Counted from the stretch's first letter, positions 30,361 through 42,730 are shown. The stretch is DNA of 57,500 nucleotides from Sphaeroforma sirkka (GCA_001586965.3 LUCW03000578.1:1-57500); one strand, 5' to 3'. Numbers and translations: made by a program. Notes: a model not told the origin generated them from the sequence alone.

Positions 30361-30959
30361 TGTAGATATACGGCCTCCGGTCAGTCTAAAATATCAAGAT
30401 CAAATGAGATAACATATTGGTTTTTATTTGTAATAAAATAATTCAATACAAATTATTTTTCCAATATTTTCAAAGTGTTCTAAACTCATTTTGATGGCTC
30501 CAATAGCCTGATTATTTGGTATGACTCATTTACTTGGACCTATTTGAGACGATAGTAGATGTAGGATATTATAAACCAAATTTTATAATCTTTGAACTAC
30601 TACTTACAGGTTTTGGTCTTCCCGCCAATCTCCAAAATCCAATAAGTCTTTTTAATTTTTTAATTTTTCTTCAGATGGAACTTTATTTATATTAGCCAAT
30701 GTATTAACTTGACTTACGTTCTTATGTCTATCTACAAATTAGGCATGTGGTCATGAACACTTAGTACTTCTAGTGAAAATTATTTAATAAAGAACAGCTA
30801 AAGGTACGTCCTGTGTGATCGAGGATATGAGGGCACTTACCAAGAGGCAGTCCCAATTATTCTTACACAAGCTACGACTGCTAAATCCTAACTGACTTAA
30901 ATTGTATCTTAGTTTATATAACATAGTTTAAAACATAGAAATATCCATCGAAGTTTGCA
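30361..30959 (+). repeat. 3' LTR, 599 bp
   Basis: Begins TGTAGATATACGG and ends AAGTTTGCA. It is collinear with the 5' LTR over its whole length and is preceded by CTGAGGAGCTA, a weak polypurine tract. Confidence 0.92.
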
Positions 30960-30999
30960 TACAGATGACATCATCACTTGCGCACGTTTTCAACTCTAC

Positions 31000-31430
31000 T
31001 GGCACAATGCGGGCACAATATCTTCTTTCATCTGATCCTAAGTAGTATCATTACCTCTTAGCGACACTTGGCCAAAATAGGCTTGAAATTGTGTATTCTC
31101 CGTTAAGAGCCAGATGACCATCCAGACGGTAGCAATGTGTTCCCGTAGTCGTTGTAAAAAAAAAAGTCTGCTGGGTGTCAGCGTGTAGTGGGGATTGATG
31201 GTATGCTGACGATAAATCAAGTGCTGCGTAGTATCGTTTTCCTTTCAGGTTACCGATGATCTTGTTGACATTGGGTAACGTGAATCGATTATAGGAGTGA
31301 GAGCAATGATTTGGTATAGATAAAAATACATACAGATCTTAATAGGCTCTCTTGACGGTATATGAGGGACTACAGGTCTTAGGCCAGATTTTACAGCAAG
31401 AAACCATCTTTGATTTATGGAATTCATCAG
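31000..31430 (-). pseudogene. Fragment of a second retroelement reverse transcriptase
   Basis: On the - strand, FTLPNVNKIIGNLKGKRYYA followed by ALDLSSAYHQSPLHADTQQ is the N-terminal palm of a Ty3/gypsy-type RT (LP..I...L.G..Y.A.LDL.SAYHQ). An A/T-run (31150-31159 on +) and stops break the frame. It differs from the RT of the large element, so it belongs to another family. Confidence 0.75.
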
Positions 31431-32140
31431 AGTTAGCTCACTTCCGAGAGCAAAGTCATCAGATTTAACTCACTCCCGAGAGCTAATCAAGTTGCTTGAA
31501 TTAGTCCCAAGAGTTGAGTTATTACTTAACCGACTTCAGAGAGCAGATTAAGTTTATCAACCGATGCACAAACAACCTAGGTATAAAACCAAAGGTGAGG
31601 CCAAAAAATAAATACATACATTTGCACTTTGTTTAAAATCTACTACGTTCCACTATAACACTTTGTGCCCTTTACCGTTTCTTATGAGACTCCCTTGTTT
31701 CACTCCACTGTTCGTGAAGGATATTTGTTCCTTTTTTTCCATACTATTGGATTGGGTATGCATTGTGTTATGAGATGAATTCCTCTTTTTATGGTTGAAA
31801 CCTACATTTGCACTTTAATTAAAGTGTTCTACATTACACTCTAACAACTTATCAGGTCACTCTGAATCTGGTCCCTAGAATGCTTCCACAACTGAAGTAT
31901 GCACGTCTTCGACAAATATACATTGTTTCAACGCTTATCGCCCAATCCATCTACAGAGTCAATAATTTCACAATCAAGGTCTTAAGTCTTCACTCTTCAG
32001 CCTTCATTTGTCCTTAGTTTCCAGTTTTTAGCCGCAAACTTCAGCCCTTGTTGATTGTAGAACTGAGGGGGAGTGAGAGGCTACAGGCCTAAGGCCAGAT
32101 TTTACAGCTAGGAACCATCTTTGATTTATGTAGGTCCAAT
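31366..32140. repeat. Dispersed direct repeat near RT fragment
   Basis: GGCCAGATTTTACAGC followed by AACCATCTTTGATTTATG occurs at about 31380-31420 and again at about 32092-32130. A second pair, TACATTTGCACTTT.., occurs at about 31617 and 31802. These may be decayed LTR or flank pieces of the second retroelement. Confidence 0.55.
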
Positions 32141-32879
32141 CGGATCCAACTCATGCAAACTCGCATTTTTGTCATTCTAAGATAAATACGTGTAGCTGTA
32201 TCTTTTGCGGGTCGTAATCCAAATAATAGTGCCTTGCAGAATAGGCGGTCATTTCCTGGGTTTTCGTTTGTCTGATGTCACTGCGCATGTTTTTAAAATC
32301 GCACTGTATTGGATGAACAGATAAGACCCTGTCACGAGCGTGTATCTTCTATACGTCCCCTCTCTTTGCCTACATCATGCATTGGATAAGCGGATAAACT
32401 TGCAATTTTATCTCCACCGCTGTGGACTAAATGATAAAAGTATCCTTAGGATATGTAATCTTACAGCGTTTTACGGCCTGCACAGTGGATCTTCCAAGTA
32501 GTGATCGTGATGAACAGGGAAGTATCATAGGCCTATTAGAAGTATCCTGATTCTCCTTCATCTACTCTGCGGAGCGTGGTCACCGATGACATTGCCTCTT
32601 GCCACGTTACAAATTGAATACTGCCTAACCCTGATTAGTGGATGCCGTGGAGATAGCGATAGTTCTATCACCCCTCGGAACACTCAAAAGTACGTTTTGC
32701 CGGCGACATCATATTGCGTGTATTAGTGCTAAACTCTAAAAATATAGCATTTAACGCTTGGACGTAAAACAAACGAGGGCTCAGACGATAACCCATTATA
32801 TAGATAACATATTTTAAAGCTCTTATGCACTTCTTTATTCAGTAGCAGTAGAGTATAAGGTGTTCCAATATGTGTGTCG

Positions 32880-34430
32880 CAGAACTAAAGCCCTTAGAAA
32901 CACTGCTGGCCATAGTACCAGTGTCGCGCTTCAAAGGAGTGGGTGTATTTGTTGCTAGCTTTCTCATTCGTTCACATTCGGTGGCAATGCATCAGAGTTA
33001 GTATTGGAGAGAAGCTACGTTACCTTTCTACAGACTTGTGCTTCCTCTTATTCAAAGATACAAGCATCTGATAGTGGGAATTGTACTGTTGTCCTGGTTG
33101 TCTTTAATGGCTTTCGTGTAACAAGCTAGCAAATGCTTTGCGTTTGGACAATCAAATTTACGAGTGTTTCGCTATCGAAACGGAGAAATAGAGAAGTGAT
33201 TGGGACGGGGTTCGTATTTATGGAGGAACCGTAAGTGCATGTAATATCGAGTGTGTGCACATGCTTATGTTTGTGTGCAATTGTATGGAAATCGAGTTTA
33301 AAGAAGCTCCGCAAGAAGCCGAGCAGCAAATAGCTACACTTCAAGCAGATGCTATGGTGGACTACGTGATAACAGACGATACTGAGTGTATTGTTTTAGG
33401 ATGTGACAACCTTATTATTGATATATAACCGTTGGCGAGCAAGGTCGGCAAAAGTGCTGTTTAGATCACATTGCACACTGTTGGCTGCTAAAGACATACT
33501 TTATGAAAATAAACGCAAGACATCACATTATATCAGCGAGTATTTAAACTGCTATATACGAGCTTAGATTCAATCGTGTGATCTTATCGGCAGCACTCTC
33601 AATGAGATCAAACTTTCGTCCAAGCACTGGTATGACACTTAGAGGATTGTGCAATATGTTAAACGGGCATGGAGATAAAGCAGAAAGAAAGAGTGAAGTT
33701 AGCTTCCAGAAGTGATCCAGTCGCTATTGATAGGGATCTAACAGACATAGTGCATATCTCAATCGTGTAATCTTAGCGGCAGCACTCTCAACGAGATCAA
33801 ACTTTCGTCCAAGCACTGGTATGACACTTAGAGGATTGTGCAATATGTTAAACGGACATGGAGATAAAGCATCTGTGAAAGAAGGAGTGAAGTTAGCTTC
33901 CAGAAGTGATCCAGTCGCTATTGATAGGGATCTAACAGACATAGTGCTTATCAAGCTGACATTCGTTTGTCAGCCGGTATACTACAAACCAACTCAGCAG
34001 TGCATACCCTTTTTGAAGAAGCTTCATGCACAGAAACTAGTACTACTAAATCGTATTTATGAGGAAATAACGACAAAGTTAGCGCCTCCAATACATACTA
34101 TGAAGTCCGAGCACGTGCGGTATTGGGTAAAGGGCCTGTACGACACAGCTGCATTTCCGGGGGCGGAAGTATGGGATGAGAAGATATGGGTGGTATTTTT
34201 GCCCTATGAATCGATTGACTTTGAACAAGATGTTATCAACTTCAAAATATGAATTTGCTCCAAACTTATGCAGTATACTCGAGAACAATTTATCAACATC
34301 CTCAAAACCATATGAGAGCAAAACAATGCTTGTTCAGTATTTTCAACACAATATGTTTGCCCGTAAAGCTGTCTTTAGAAAAGAGATTGCACCGGAGGCT
34401 CCTGTGTCGGTGTTGTCTTCACAAATATAA
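32880..34430 (+). pseudogene. XPG/FEN/Rad2-type nuclease remnant
   Basis: In changing frames on + I read the XPG N-domain (LKPLETLLAIVPVSRFKGVG, then FGGNASELVLERSYVTFLQ and TVVLVVFNGFRV, then ANALRLDNQ). This is followed by an XPG-I box (FKEAPQEAEQQIATLQADAM, then VDYVITDDTECIVLGCD, about 33290-33415). This family cuts flap or bubble DNA, and the acidic residues EAPQEAEQQ and VITDDTE fit its metal site. Further down, an intact frame (about 33780-34252) encodes 140+ residues that could be the C-terminal part. Frame breaks near 32972, 33120 and 33250, plus an internal 189-bp duplication, make it a pseudogene. No host context suggests DNA repair. An origin in an Academ-type transposon, which carries XPG-like nucleases, is an inference. 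Confidence 0.65.
33571..33955. repeat. 189-bp tandem duplication inside the XPG remnant
   Basis: CAATCGTGTGATCTTATCGG at 33571 recurs as a near copy at 33760. Both copies run through GATCCAGTCGCTATTGATAG and TCTAACAGACATAGTG. Only the second keeps an intact frame (it has GCATCTGTGAAAGAAGG where the first has a small deletion). Confidence 0.92.
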
Positions 34431-35800
34431 ATTGAGGGTGGATTTGAGCCTTACGATCAAACAGTAATTAAAGGTAAATATAACATCGAAAGAGGTGAAA
34501 GCATATTTTTGGATTCATGCTTACACTCAGAAAGCCACCGAGCAACAAGCTCACAGAAGGGCGACACTCGCATATGCCTTTGAAGAATATGCGGACGAGG
34601 ACAGAAAAAAAAATTGAAACTGATGGTGTGTGAGGTCTTGCGACGAGGTCAATGCGAGGAGGACATATGAATGTTATAAGTGTGCTGCTTGTTGGCAAGG
34701 ATTCGGGCACCGATGATTATGTAGTACTTTCCGTCGATAATTCATTTTGCTGTTCTCCGAGGGGCTTAAAGCGTTTTGTTTTCATGCACTAGCTGTACTT
34801 TGAAAATTTGGTGGAGATTGGCTCGTCAGGTTCTACAGTTGGAGCCAATCAGTGGATAAAGAAGTCCAAAGGCAAGTAGATAAATATAAATTAGTCTTCT
34901 ATTTAATTTATACAAGACTATGCTGAGATGAATTGTGATATTATGTGCGCAAACATTCGTCAACAATTCAATATAATGACATATAAGATCGAAAGGCTCT
35001 ATGCAGGCAACCGAGCGATGAGAAGACTGCGTTGTTATCGGCATTTTGTGAAATGAAAGTAGAAACAAACAAGTACAAATACCGCAGATTTAAGTTATAT
35101 ATGATCTTATACTTAGAATGACTTTGACTTTAAAATATGTGCTTATCCGACGGTTTATTTAGCCCAAGAAGCAAGTATCCAGACTATTATTAATAGCAAC
35201 GACATTACTTTCTATGTTAACACGTGTGTAGTCAAGATATACCTCGTCAGGATTGTTCTGATACAAATCTGTAGTAGGGGCTTTCAAATTTACAAGGCCT
35301 CTTGCTATCTAAATTTCGTGATCCGCCAGACCTACCTCAGAAAGAGAGATCACATGACTATGCAGGGATCAAATTGCATTATAATTTCTAAATTCTTTCA
35401 TGTTCCTATCGATGTTGATCCACTCTCTTGAAATCGACCAAACGTCTGCGATACCTTATTGCGAGAAAGCATGCTGACTTTTTCCTTCATTCTCGGAATA
35501 CAAACATATATAAGCTGTAGTTCAAGTCCGTACCTGTTGGTAAGTCCCTTGTCTTACAGGTAGCAAAGAATTATTGATTTAGCTGTCACGTCTCCTAAAC
35601 TTACAGCGGATCTTATTTTATTTCCGTGCTTCTCATCGTCATGCATACCATTATCCGTAGATCCGCCGCAATACCCTTTCGTAGTATCTGCAACGTACTT
35701 ATTTCCACATGCTACTACATTGTGTTGTAGTGTAGTACAGTTCTTGTATACGCTAACGTTTGAGACACACAGAGGAGACTTCATTTTCTATCTGTACTGT
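34431..35800. other. Decayed sequence, no gene seen
   Basis: A short + frame near 34497-34620 (AYTQKATEQQAHRRATLAYA) is open and helical and may be residual coding sequence of the XPG-containing element. The rest shows no support. Confidence 0.35.
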
Positions 35801-35827
35801 CACCTGTAAATAATGCGGCACCATCGT

Positions 35828-36180
35828 TTAGATCAAATGCTTTCCTTGTACGCATAGTGCGTAAAGTGTTGCCTGGTGCAGTGTTTGGAAGGATTGCCGA
35901 GATTGAAATATAAGAGATATAGATACACAAAATGCCGTGTAGTATCTCCTAGCAGCTACCTCGTGCACAATAAAATAAGCACCTGCAATCCCAATGTTAT
36001 CTCGACAATCTGTGAAGATTAATATGAATATTACAAATTGTTCACATACTGTGAGGCGTTTCGTTCTCTTCCGCAGCTCAAGTCCTTCGTCTTCTACTTC
36101 ATCGTCAAGACTTATATTGAATGCCTGCATTGATGTAGCCACACGGTTTCTCAGTTCATCACTTTACAATGTCAGGTTAG
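35828..36180 (-). pseudogene. Unidentified coding remnant
   Basis: A - strand frame of more than 100 codons contains SDELRNRVATSMQAFNISLD, then DEVEDEGLELRKRTKRLTVC. It is acidic-then-basic and looks protein-like at its N-terminal half. There is no known domain. It may belong with the - strand remnants at 36395 and 37780. Confidence 0.3.
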
Positions 36181-36394
36181 TCCGGCGGTTAATATAATTA
36201 ATGTACTTAAATAGTAAACGTAGAACAGTCAAGTATGGTTTTCCGGTAACAATGCTTGTTACAAAAAGCAGATTTCTACATCATCTTGCAGGAGTGGGCT
36301 GTGCTTCGTACACTGTACTCGCTATGTGCCTTTGCTTCTCAAACCGTTTGCTCTGTATTAATTTCTTTTCTTGTTTTATTGCGCTGCGTTTTAA

Positions 36395-36630
36395 ATATTG
36401 ATGTGAAGATATCGCTTGCACTTCTGTAACGGTTCCGATGCTGCTACCAAAGACTGTATTTTTTCTCGTGATGTGAAGCTACTGATCCCTCGCCTCTCGG
36501 CACGCTTCGTTGAGCACATACGTGCACTGACAGTATTAGATTCAACAACTAAGAAACATGGCACTGCATCCCTCTTGTGCGTTACACGCTGGCGGGAACC
36601 ACTTACGCGACATCCGTGAATTGTGTGAAA
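36395..36630 (-). pseudogene. Unidentified coding remnant
   Basis: On the - strand, FLVVESNTVSARMCSTKRAE, then RRGISSFTSREKIQSLVAAS reads openly without stops. A competing frame also exists on the same strand. No family recognised. Low confidence that it is coding. Confidence 0.25.
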
Positions 36631-37779
36631 TATAATTTCTTCTGTGAATATGTAGTCTTGTTCTACCGTTTAGTATATAATACAGTTCTAGATATCCAAA
36701 GCTTAGCGCGTTTCTTATCGTGCGGTTATTGTGACCATACTTAAACTTAATGTTTCGCCCACATTCTTCCCCTCCTCTGTGCAGATACATTTGACTACTG
36801 ACTTCTCATAAGTAAGGATCATTGTCACCGTGTCTAGTTGATAATCAAATGACTACTGGAACTCACGAAGTGGTTTGGCGTTGATGCATACATTGATCTC
36901 CTAGATACTTTGAAATGCCAGGTTCTCTAGAGGAAAGTGTTTAGAGTTGATGGGCAGCGTGATATTTCTTACCATCCCTCTTTGCAAAAGCCTTGGTCAC
37001 TTCATGCTTTGTGATATCGGGTTGTATAGAATATAACCTCTCCATTGCACGCGCATCTGTATCTCTTACTCATCGCGGCTTTCGACTTCACTAACGATAT
37101 ATAATCATTATCTTGAATACAAAAAAGTACGTCGTACATACATTGGGGTGCTTATTCTTCTTCCGCTTTTTCAGTGGCAGTACTTGCCGTTCGGACGAAC
37201 GCTTACTATTCGATATGATGTAAACTCTTATCTGTGCATCTATAAACTGTGCAATATACGTGCATGGTCAATTTCGGCTAAATTTTGGTTAATGTGGAAA
37301 ATAATAAAACCCTACATATACGGTTTTTATCTCGATGCCGCGTTTGTTTTGCGTCTGGTTAAAATATATATCTTCAGTTTAAAACGTTGTTTGCCCGTCG
37401 CTAAATGCAAATCTGCTAGCCCCAGATGGTTCCTGCCCTGGGATTTTAACCACCGTCCTCAACTCCTGTTGTACACTCTGGCGCCATACAATTCCGTCGG
37501 CATTTCACTAGGTGTCGGAATCTCTTGTGTCCGATTCTGAGCATGGTACTTTGCGAGTCACTATCGTAGGGCGCTACTTCAGAAACATGCTTAGTGTGAC
37601 CAATTCTGCGCTTCACCGGGCTAAGTTATTTCATACTGTTATCTATAGTTAGGCGAATTGCGAGTTGGTGTCGCCCATGCCTGTATTGGGTGTTAAGGAG
37701 CCCATCGTGCCTGTGTCGATTGTGCTATTCGCTGCATAGCAGTATCATGTTGTGAAGACCTCTAGGCAGTACCATCATC

Positions 37780-38269
37780 GCGAGACGATAAATCCACCTC
37801 AGTAATTCCCGGAATTTGCGAAAGCCGAATTAGCCAAATGATATCCGTAGTCTCCTGTACATGCGCTTGCATCCCCAAATAGTCATCTCGGTGAGCAATC
37901 CAATCAAGATGTTGGTTGACCTTCACCGACGCAGAAATTGAGTGCTGAGTCTCAGAGATCAGTCGGGCCAGCGGTACATAAATATCTGTCTTAACTTCAT
38001 TCTCTGGTGTCGGATCAGTGGTCCTTACTTTGAGAAAATGGGTATGAGGATTTGGCGCGTAGTTGTCGACACATTAATGTAAGAAGTATAAAAGCCGTTT
38101 TGGAAAAGGATTCGGTAACAATGGCCCGTTCACGGTAGCGATGAAGTCGAACGATACTATTTTGCGGCACAGGCCATTTCCTACCAGGAAGTTCCAATAT
38201 ATCGGCAAGCGTTTTAGTTTCATACTTGAGTGGAAATGGTGACACCAGGATTGAAATAAAATGCTTCAC
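37780..38269 (-). pseudogene. Unidentified coding remnant with one frameshift
   Basis: The ATG frame from 38269 gives LADILELPGRKWPVPQNSIV, then RLHRYRERAIVTESF, and is lost near 38030. The next frame is open for about 80 codons (TDIYVPLARLISETQHSISA, then NQHLDWIAHRDDYLGMQAHV). The composition is ordinary globular protein, so a disabled gene is likely. Family unknown; possibly part of the same dead transposon as the XPG remnant. Confidence 0.4.
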
Positions 38270-39079
38270 TCAAGTACTCGTTGTAGGCGTCACAGGGAAG
38301 CGAGAGTCATCGAAGTTGATGTCTAGTTGATACTAGCCGTCTAAATCCTAGTTGAACTAGTCAGAATGATAGTAGTAGTGAGCATGGTGCGAGAGTGGAA
38401 GATGTTAGTATCCACGGAAAATAGGTCCATACCCTATTGAGACCTCTCAAAAAAACGTTCACAGAGGCTTTAAAACTTAACTTAAGAAAAGTTCTAGATA
38501 ATCTGTAATAAAAATATGAACATACATTATAAACCTAGAAAGAAAATATGGGGAAACGGGACTAGGCTAGAGACCCAACGCGGGGTCCAGGCAAGAAAAT
38601 GGGAACACCAGCTTTTGTTCAAGACTAAAGGTACATTGTGCAGGTATGTAGTATGCATTTTATATATATATATATATTCCTTCTATAGTTTTTATGTTCT
38701 TTCTATCTAACAACTATAGTTTCTGTGCTTGATAACTACAGTTTTCGTTGGGAATTGTCGTTAGTGAAATTGGTATTGTCTGTCAAGAGTTTCTCGCAAA
38801 ACAATAATTGATAATCTAGGTCATTCAAAACGCGATGAAATTGAACTCGCAACGCAATCGTAATCCAAATATTATAATATATTTGTCAGTATATAGGCTG
38901 TAGCTTAAATACAACGTCACCGACTATTTGAAACTATGCTATATATAAAAATAAAAAAACTTGTATATAGCATATAATTGAAATGTGAAATACAATGTAA
39001 CCCTTGTATCTAAAATGGGACTGTGATAGAAAAAAATCGAACACAACATGCACCTAGTACATATTCGACATGAGCAATA

Positions 39080-39290
39080 CAACGTATTCCCTGTCTCTAA
39101 ACAGCGAGATAAACATTGAAAACACAATAGAAGTGAACAAGCTGAAGCAGAAGATTCTTCTGAAGCAGCAGCGTCTTCTGCTAATGCAGAAGCTGACATT
39201 GAAAGTAAACTCGTACACGAGCAATATGCTTCTCATTTAGGATCTAGTAGTGAGCTTGATATTGATGTCGGAACAAACGAGCAGAAACAG
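39080..39290 (+). pseudogene. Acidic coding fragment, unidentified
   Basis: SEQAEAEDSSEAAASSANAE then ADIESKLVHEQYASHLGSSS and ELDIDVGTNEQKQ is open on +, rich in Ala/Ser/Glu, then meets a stop. It could be a disordered segment of a dead gene. Confidence 0.25.
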
Positions 39291-39479
39291 ACTTGAAAAA
39301 CGAAAGCTATGAAAATATGGTAAAAAGCTGATTATGTTAAAAAGGAAAGTGGTTTTAAAGTTAAAGAGACTCAGTTGAGGCAACATATTCAGCACCAGAC
39401 TGATGCAATTATATAGATGGTGAATGTAGATCAATGTATTTGACAATAAGTTAGTAGACTATCTACAAGGCACAGCTGA

Positions 39480-41002
39480 ATAGGGGTCATAGGAGAAGGT
39501 ATCGAGTTTGTATTCAACTGAACAATCAAGTGTGCATAGCTCTCAAATTGTTGTATTGTTCGTTCTATGGGTACAAACCTATTTTACATCACTGAGATAA
39601 ATCTAGAGTTTGTGCATATTGGTAAGGCAGAATCAGTACCATCATGTATAATATAGTGATCGTCAATTGAAGTCGTAAAGATTGCGGAAAGTCGGAGAAC
39701 GACCACGTACATTCAATAAAGTTCAGTCGGTTTCAGAGTTGTCAACTAAGAAAGCATCGACAGGAAATAATCAACATATGAGATGAGGAAAAAGGCCACC
39801 AAGTACAGAAGGAAGGCTTACAAGGAACACGAAAAGCATTTCGCAATAAATGCACTGAAATAGGTCATCCACAATTGATGAACATGGACCGACACAATGT
39901 ATGATCTAATGAGGAGAATGGAAAGTAGAGCCAGAGACAGTCGAAAACTCACAAAACACCAAAATCCTCAAGGGACACGAGATCGATGAAGATTGAATTT
40001 ATTCGACCACAGGTGATTCAATTGATCTTACTGTCCTGAAGCTGTCTTTTAAGAGCAAGTAGTTCTGATGTAACCGGTACGAGAGTAGGTAGGTAGATGA
40101 TAGTACAGCCGTGAAATCACCAAAGTAAAGTAAATAGAAAGCGTCGAATCAAGTTAGCCTTTATACTTAATTGATACATACAGACTTTAGCTAAGGGGCA
40201 AATCGACCGTCGTCGGCTTCGTAGATCTACTTTTAAACACCAACTCTTAGTCAAGGTGGAGAGTTGTCACTTTCGCCAATCAAGTCTCTCACAATGGACG
40301 AGCATTTTCCTATTTTAGAAGGTCCACGTTGAACTCAAAGTTGAGATTCTATATATCTACTGGCTACTTTTTACTACGAACATAAATACTACGGGAATGA
40401 TTGTTTTGTCCCGGATATTTATTTTTCAGAGCGGTTATGATAGTTCAGAGTATACGATGAACGCAAAACTATAAAGTATTAAAATTCAAACGTTATAACG
40501 TATTTATGAATGAGGTAGAAAGGGCCCGACCTACTACGGTGAAGAATCGACATAAAAATAGCTCCTACACATTTGCATTTTGCACTTCATCACCCAAAAA
40601 TTGAACAGGTTAACCCACAGGACCAAACCAAAGCAAATGTTGAACGTATACAAAATATTGGTACTTATACGCTACAACTAAAAACCTATTGACATTTGGA
40701 ACGCATCGTAGCTCAAAAAAAATTAGTGAATATATAATACTTCCATAGAATGTGTGGTTTGCCTACAGATTATTTATTAAACCTTAAATATTGAAACGTT
40801 GAACGTAAACATAAACCTATACTGTTAAGATATTTATAATTTAGTATTTGCTATTAGGTAAGCAAGAATACTATATACTTTCCGACCGTATAGTTTCAAT
40901 TATAGGGTTTTATAAACCCTGTCTCTTCCTTTACACAGACCCATTACAATACAATTCTCTTATCTATCACTCTAAATACAGTAAAGACTATCAATAAAGA
41001 TC
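39480..41002. other. Intergenic, no gene seen
   Basis: Moderately AT-rich unique DNA downstream of the FAM20-like gene's stop codon. It must hold that gene's 3' UTR and polyadenylation site, on the - strand just below 41003. I see no convincing coding frame. Confidence 0.5.
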
Positions 41003-42730
41003 TCAAAGGTTCATCTTCAGCTGCTTGGCAGGCGCATCGATACCTACTTCTCCTTCAACCTTCCCTAGTTTCTCACCCATAGACTCATTCTCCACTTTTT
41101 TGGCCTTTTTGTTAGCCTTAGACTTGTCCTCAGTGGCCTCCCATACACCGTGCACTCGGCTCTCACCAACAGGGCAGTGATTGTTGTACCAAGTCTTGGC
41201 GTCGCTTTGATCACTGACTTCTGTGGGGTTCTCTTCATGCTCTCTGTGTGTATTATGGGTGGGATAAATTAGCTGAGTTTATCAACAGATATATCTACCT
41301 ACTGGGACTGCAAAAGACTGGTGGTCGTTAATTATATCCCGTTCACACACTAGCTTAGAATTAAACTCAACAGCTCTGTGCGTATTATTTGAATGCATGA
41401 AGGGCCCCTTGCGTCAAGAACAAGTGGCCCAGTTATTGGCCTTTTTAACATTCATAAATGATCTAACCGTTACACTAAAGCTGTAAACAGATAAGTGCTG
41501 GTTGTACCAGTGACACATAAGATTGAGACATACTTGGCATTGGATTTCCATTCCTCGAATCGTTTGCCATGTTTTGAGCAGGACTCCATCATTTCCAGTA
41601 GCATCTCCAGGCGGTAGTTGAGACCAGTCACGTAGCACTCGCTGGGTAGATACTGTTATGGCCGCACATTGGAATTAGAAACGTCTTGGTTGTCAGAACG
41701 TGTAGGAAAACGTATTGCGTAATTTTAGTGAGCTTTTAACTTTGAAGACTATTCACCATACCCATGCAACAACGGAATTGGCGGGTGTTTAGTTGTGAAG
41801 GTCATGCCTATGCAATGACGAAAAAGTACAGTAAAACTCTCCAAGGCACCGACAACACTATAGGTCAAACACAGCACGACTTACAAATATACTGCCCCAA
41901 TCATATAGGTGTATAAGTGTGAGTGTGTTCGTATAAGTGTGATGGTACATCAATACAACACGGAGTAGAAACATACTGTCCCAATCATATATGTGTATGT
42001 GTGAGTGTATCCGTATAAATGTGATGTAACCTGATAAGTGTATTGATATAAGCACAAGTGTACTGTGCATAAGCGTGGTCGTACCAGAATAAGGGTGCAA
42101 GACTCCCTAGCAATCACACATAGTACCATTAGGAAGACAACCAATCGTATATGCTTAATCAAATACCAGGTGTTCCCGTGTGACTTGGGGGATGACATTC
42201 TAGAGAAGTGGCCAGAGAATGGGCCACACATGAAACCACTTTAGTTCTTAGACACACAACGATTACTCACTTTATCCACACCCCTTAACAACTACACAGT
42301 CGAACAACATACACCTGTAGGATATCTGTGTAGGAGAAAGCCCTAAAACCCAACAACTACACACTTAAACAACATACATCTGTAGGATGTCTGCAGGAAA
42401 ATAAACCCTAACACCCAACAACTACACACTTAAACAACATACATCTGTAGGATGTCTGCAGGAAAATAAACCCTAACACCCAACAACTAGGTAGCACACA
42501 CCTGCAGGATGTCTCCGTAGTCACTCAGAGGGTCGCATTGCAGCGCATTGACTAGATCCTCTCCCAGACGGTGGCGGTGTTGGTCCATGTTTATACGAGT
42601 GGACGGATCAAACATACAGTAGCGTAGTACATCACCCTCGAGGTTCTTGTTCAGGAATGAACCCATGTCCCCTACCTACATAACATGGGTAGAACCGAAT
42701 GAGTGTCAATGGAATACACTATGAGAGCCA

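Larger units (their letters stand above)
21618..30959 (+). mobile_element. Rearranged, decayed chromodomain Ty3/gypsy-like LTR retrotransposon
   Basis: The core runs from a full 5' LTR (22504-23099) to a full 3' LTR (30361-30959), about 8.46 kb. Domain order is gag - aspartic protease - reverse transcriptase - RNase H - Dam-like domain - DDE integrase - chromodomain, all on +. Every coding block is broken by frameshifts, so it is inactive. Extra pieces show rearrangement: an inverted LTR 3' part (21618-21930) abuts an LTR 5' part (21931-22145); a third LTR piece (29302-29572) is followed by an inverted 26-bp LTR tip (29573-29598); then comes a duplicate of the integrase C-terminus/chromodomain (29599-30360). 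No clean target-site duplication is visible (AGCAG before 22504, TACAG after 30959). The primer-binding site after 23099 is not recognisable. The organisation is inferred from repeat identity. Confidence 0.9.

Noticed and set aside
22499-30964. Target-site duplication around the full LTR pair
   Set aside because: Flanks AGCAG and TACAG differ, and rearranged LTR pieces make the true ends uncertain.
37420-37500. tRNA/SINE-like B-box (GGTTAAAATCC on - strand)
   Set aside because: Only one of the two internal promoter boxes resembles the consensus and no cloverleaf can be folded.
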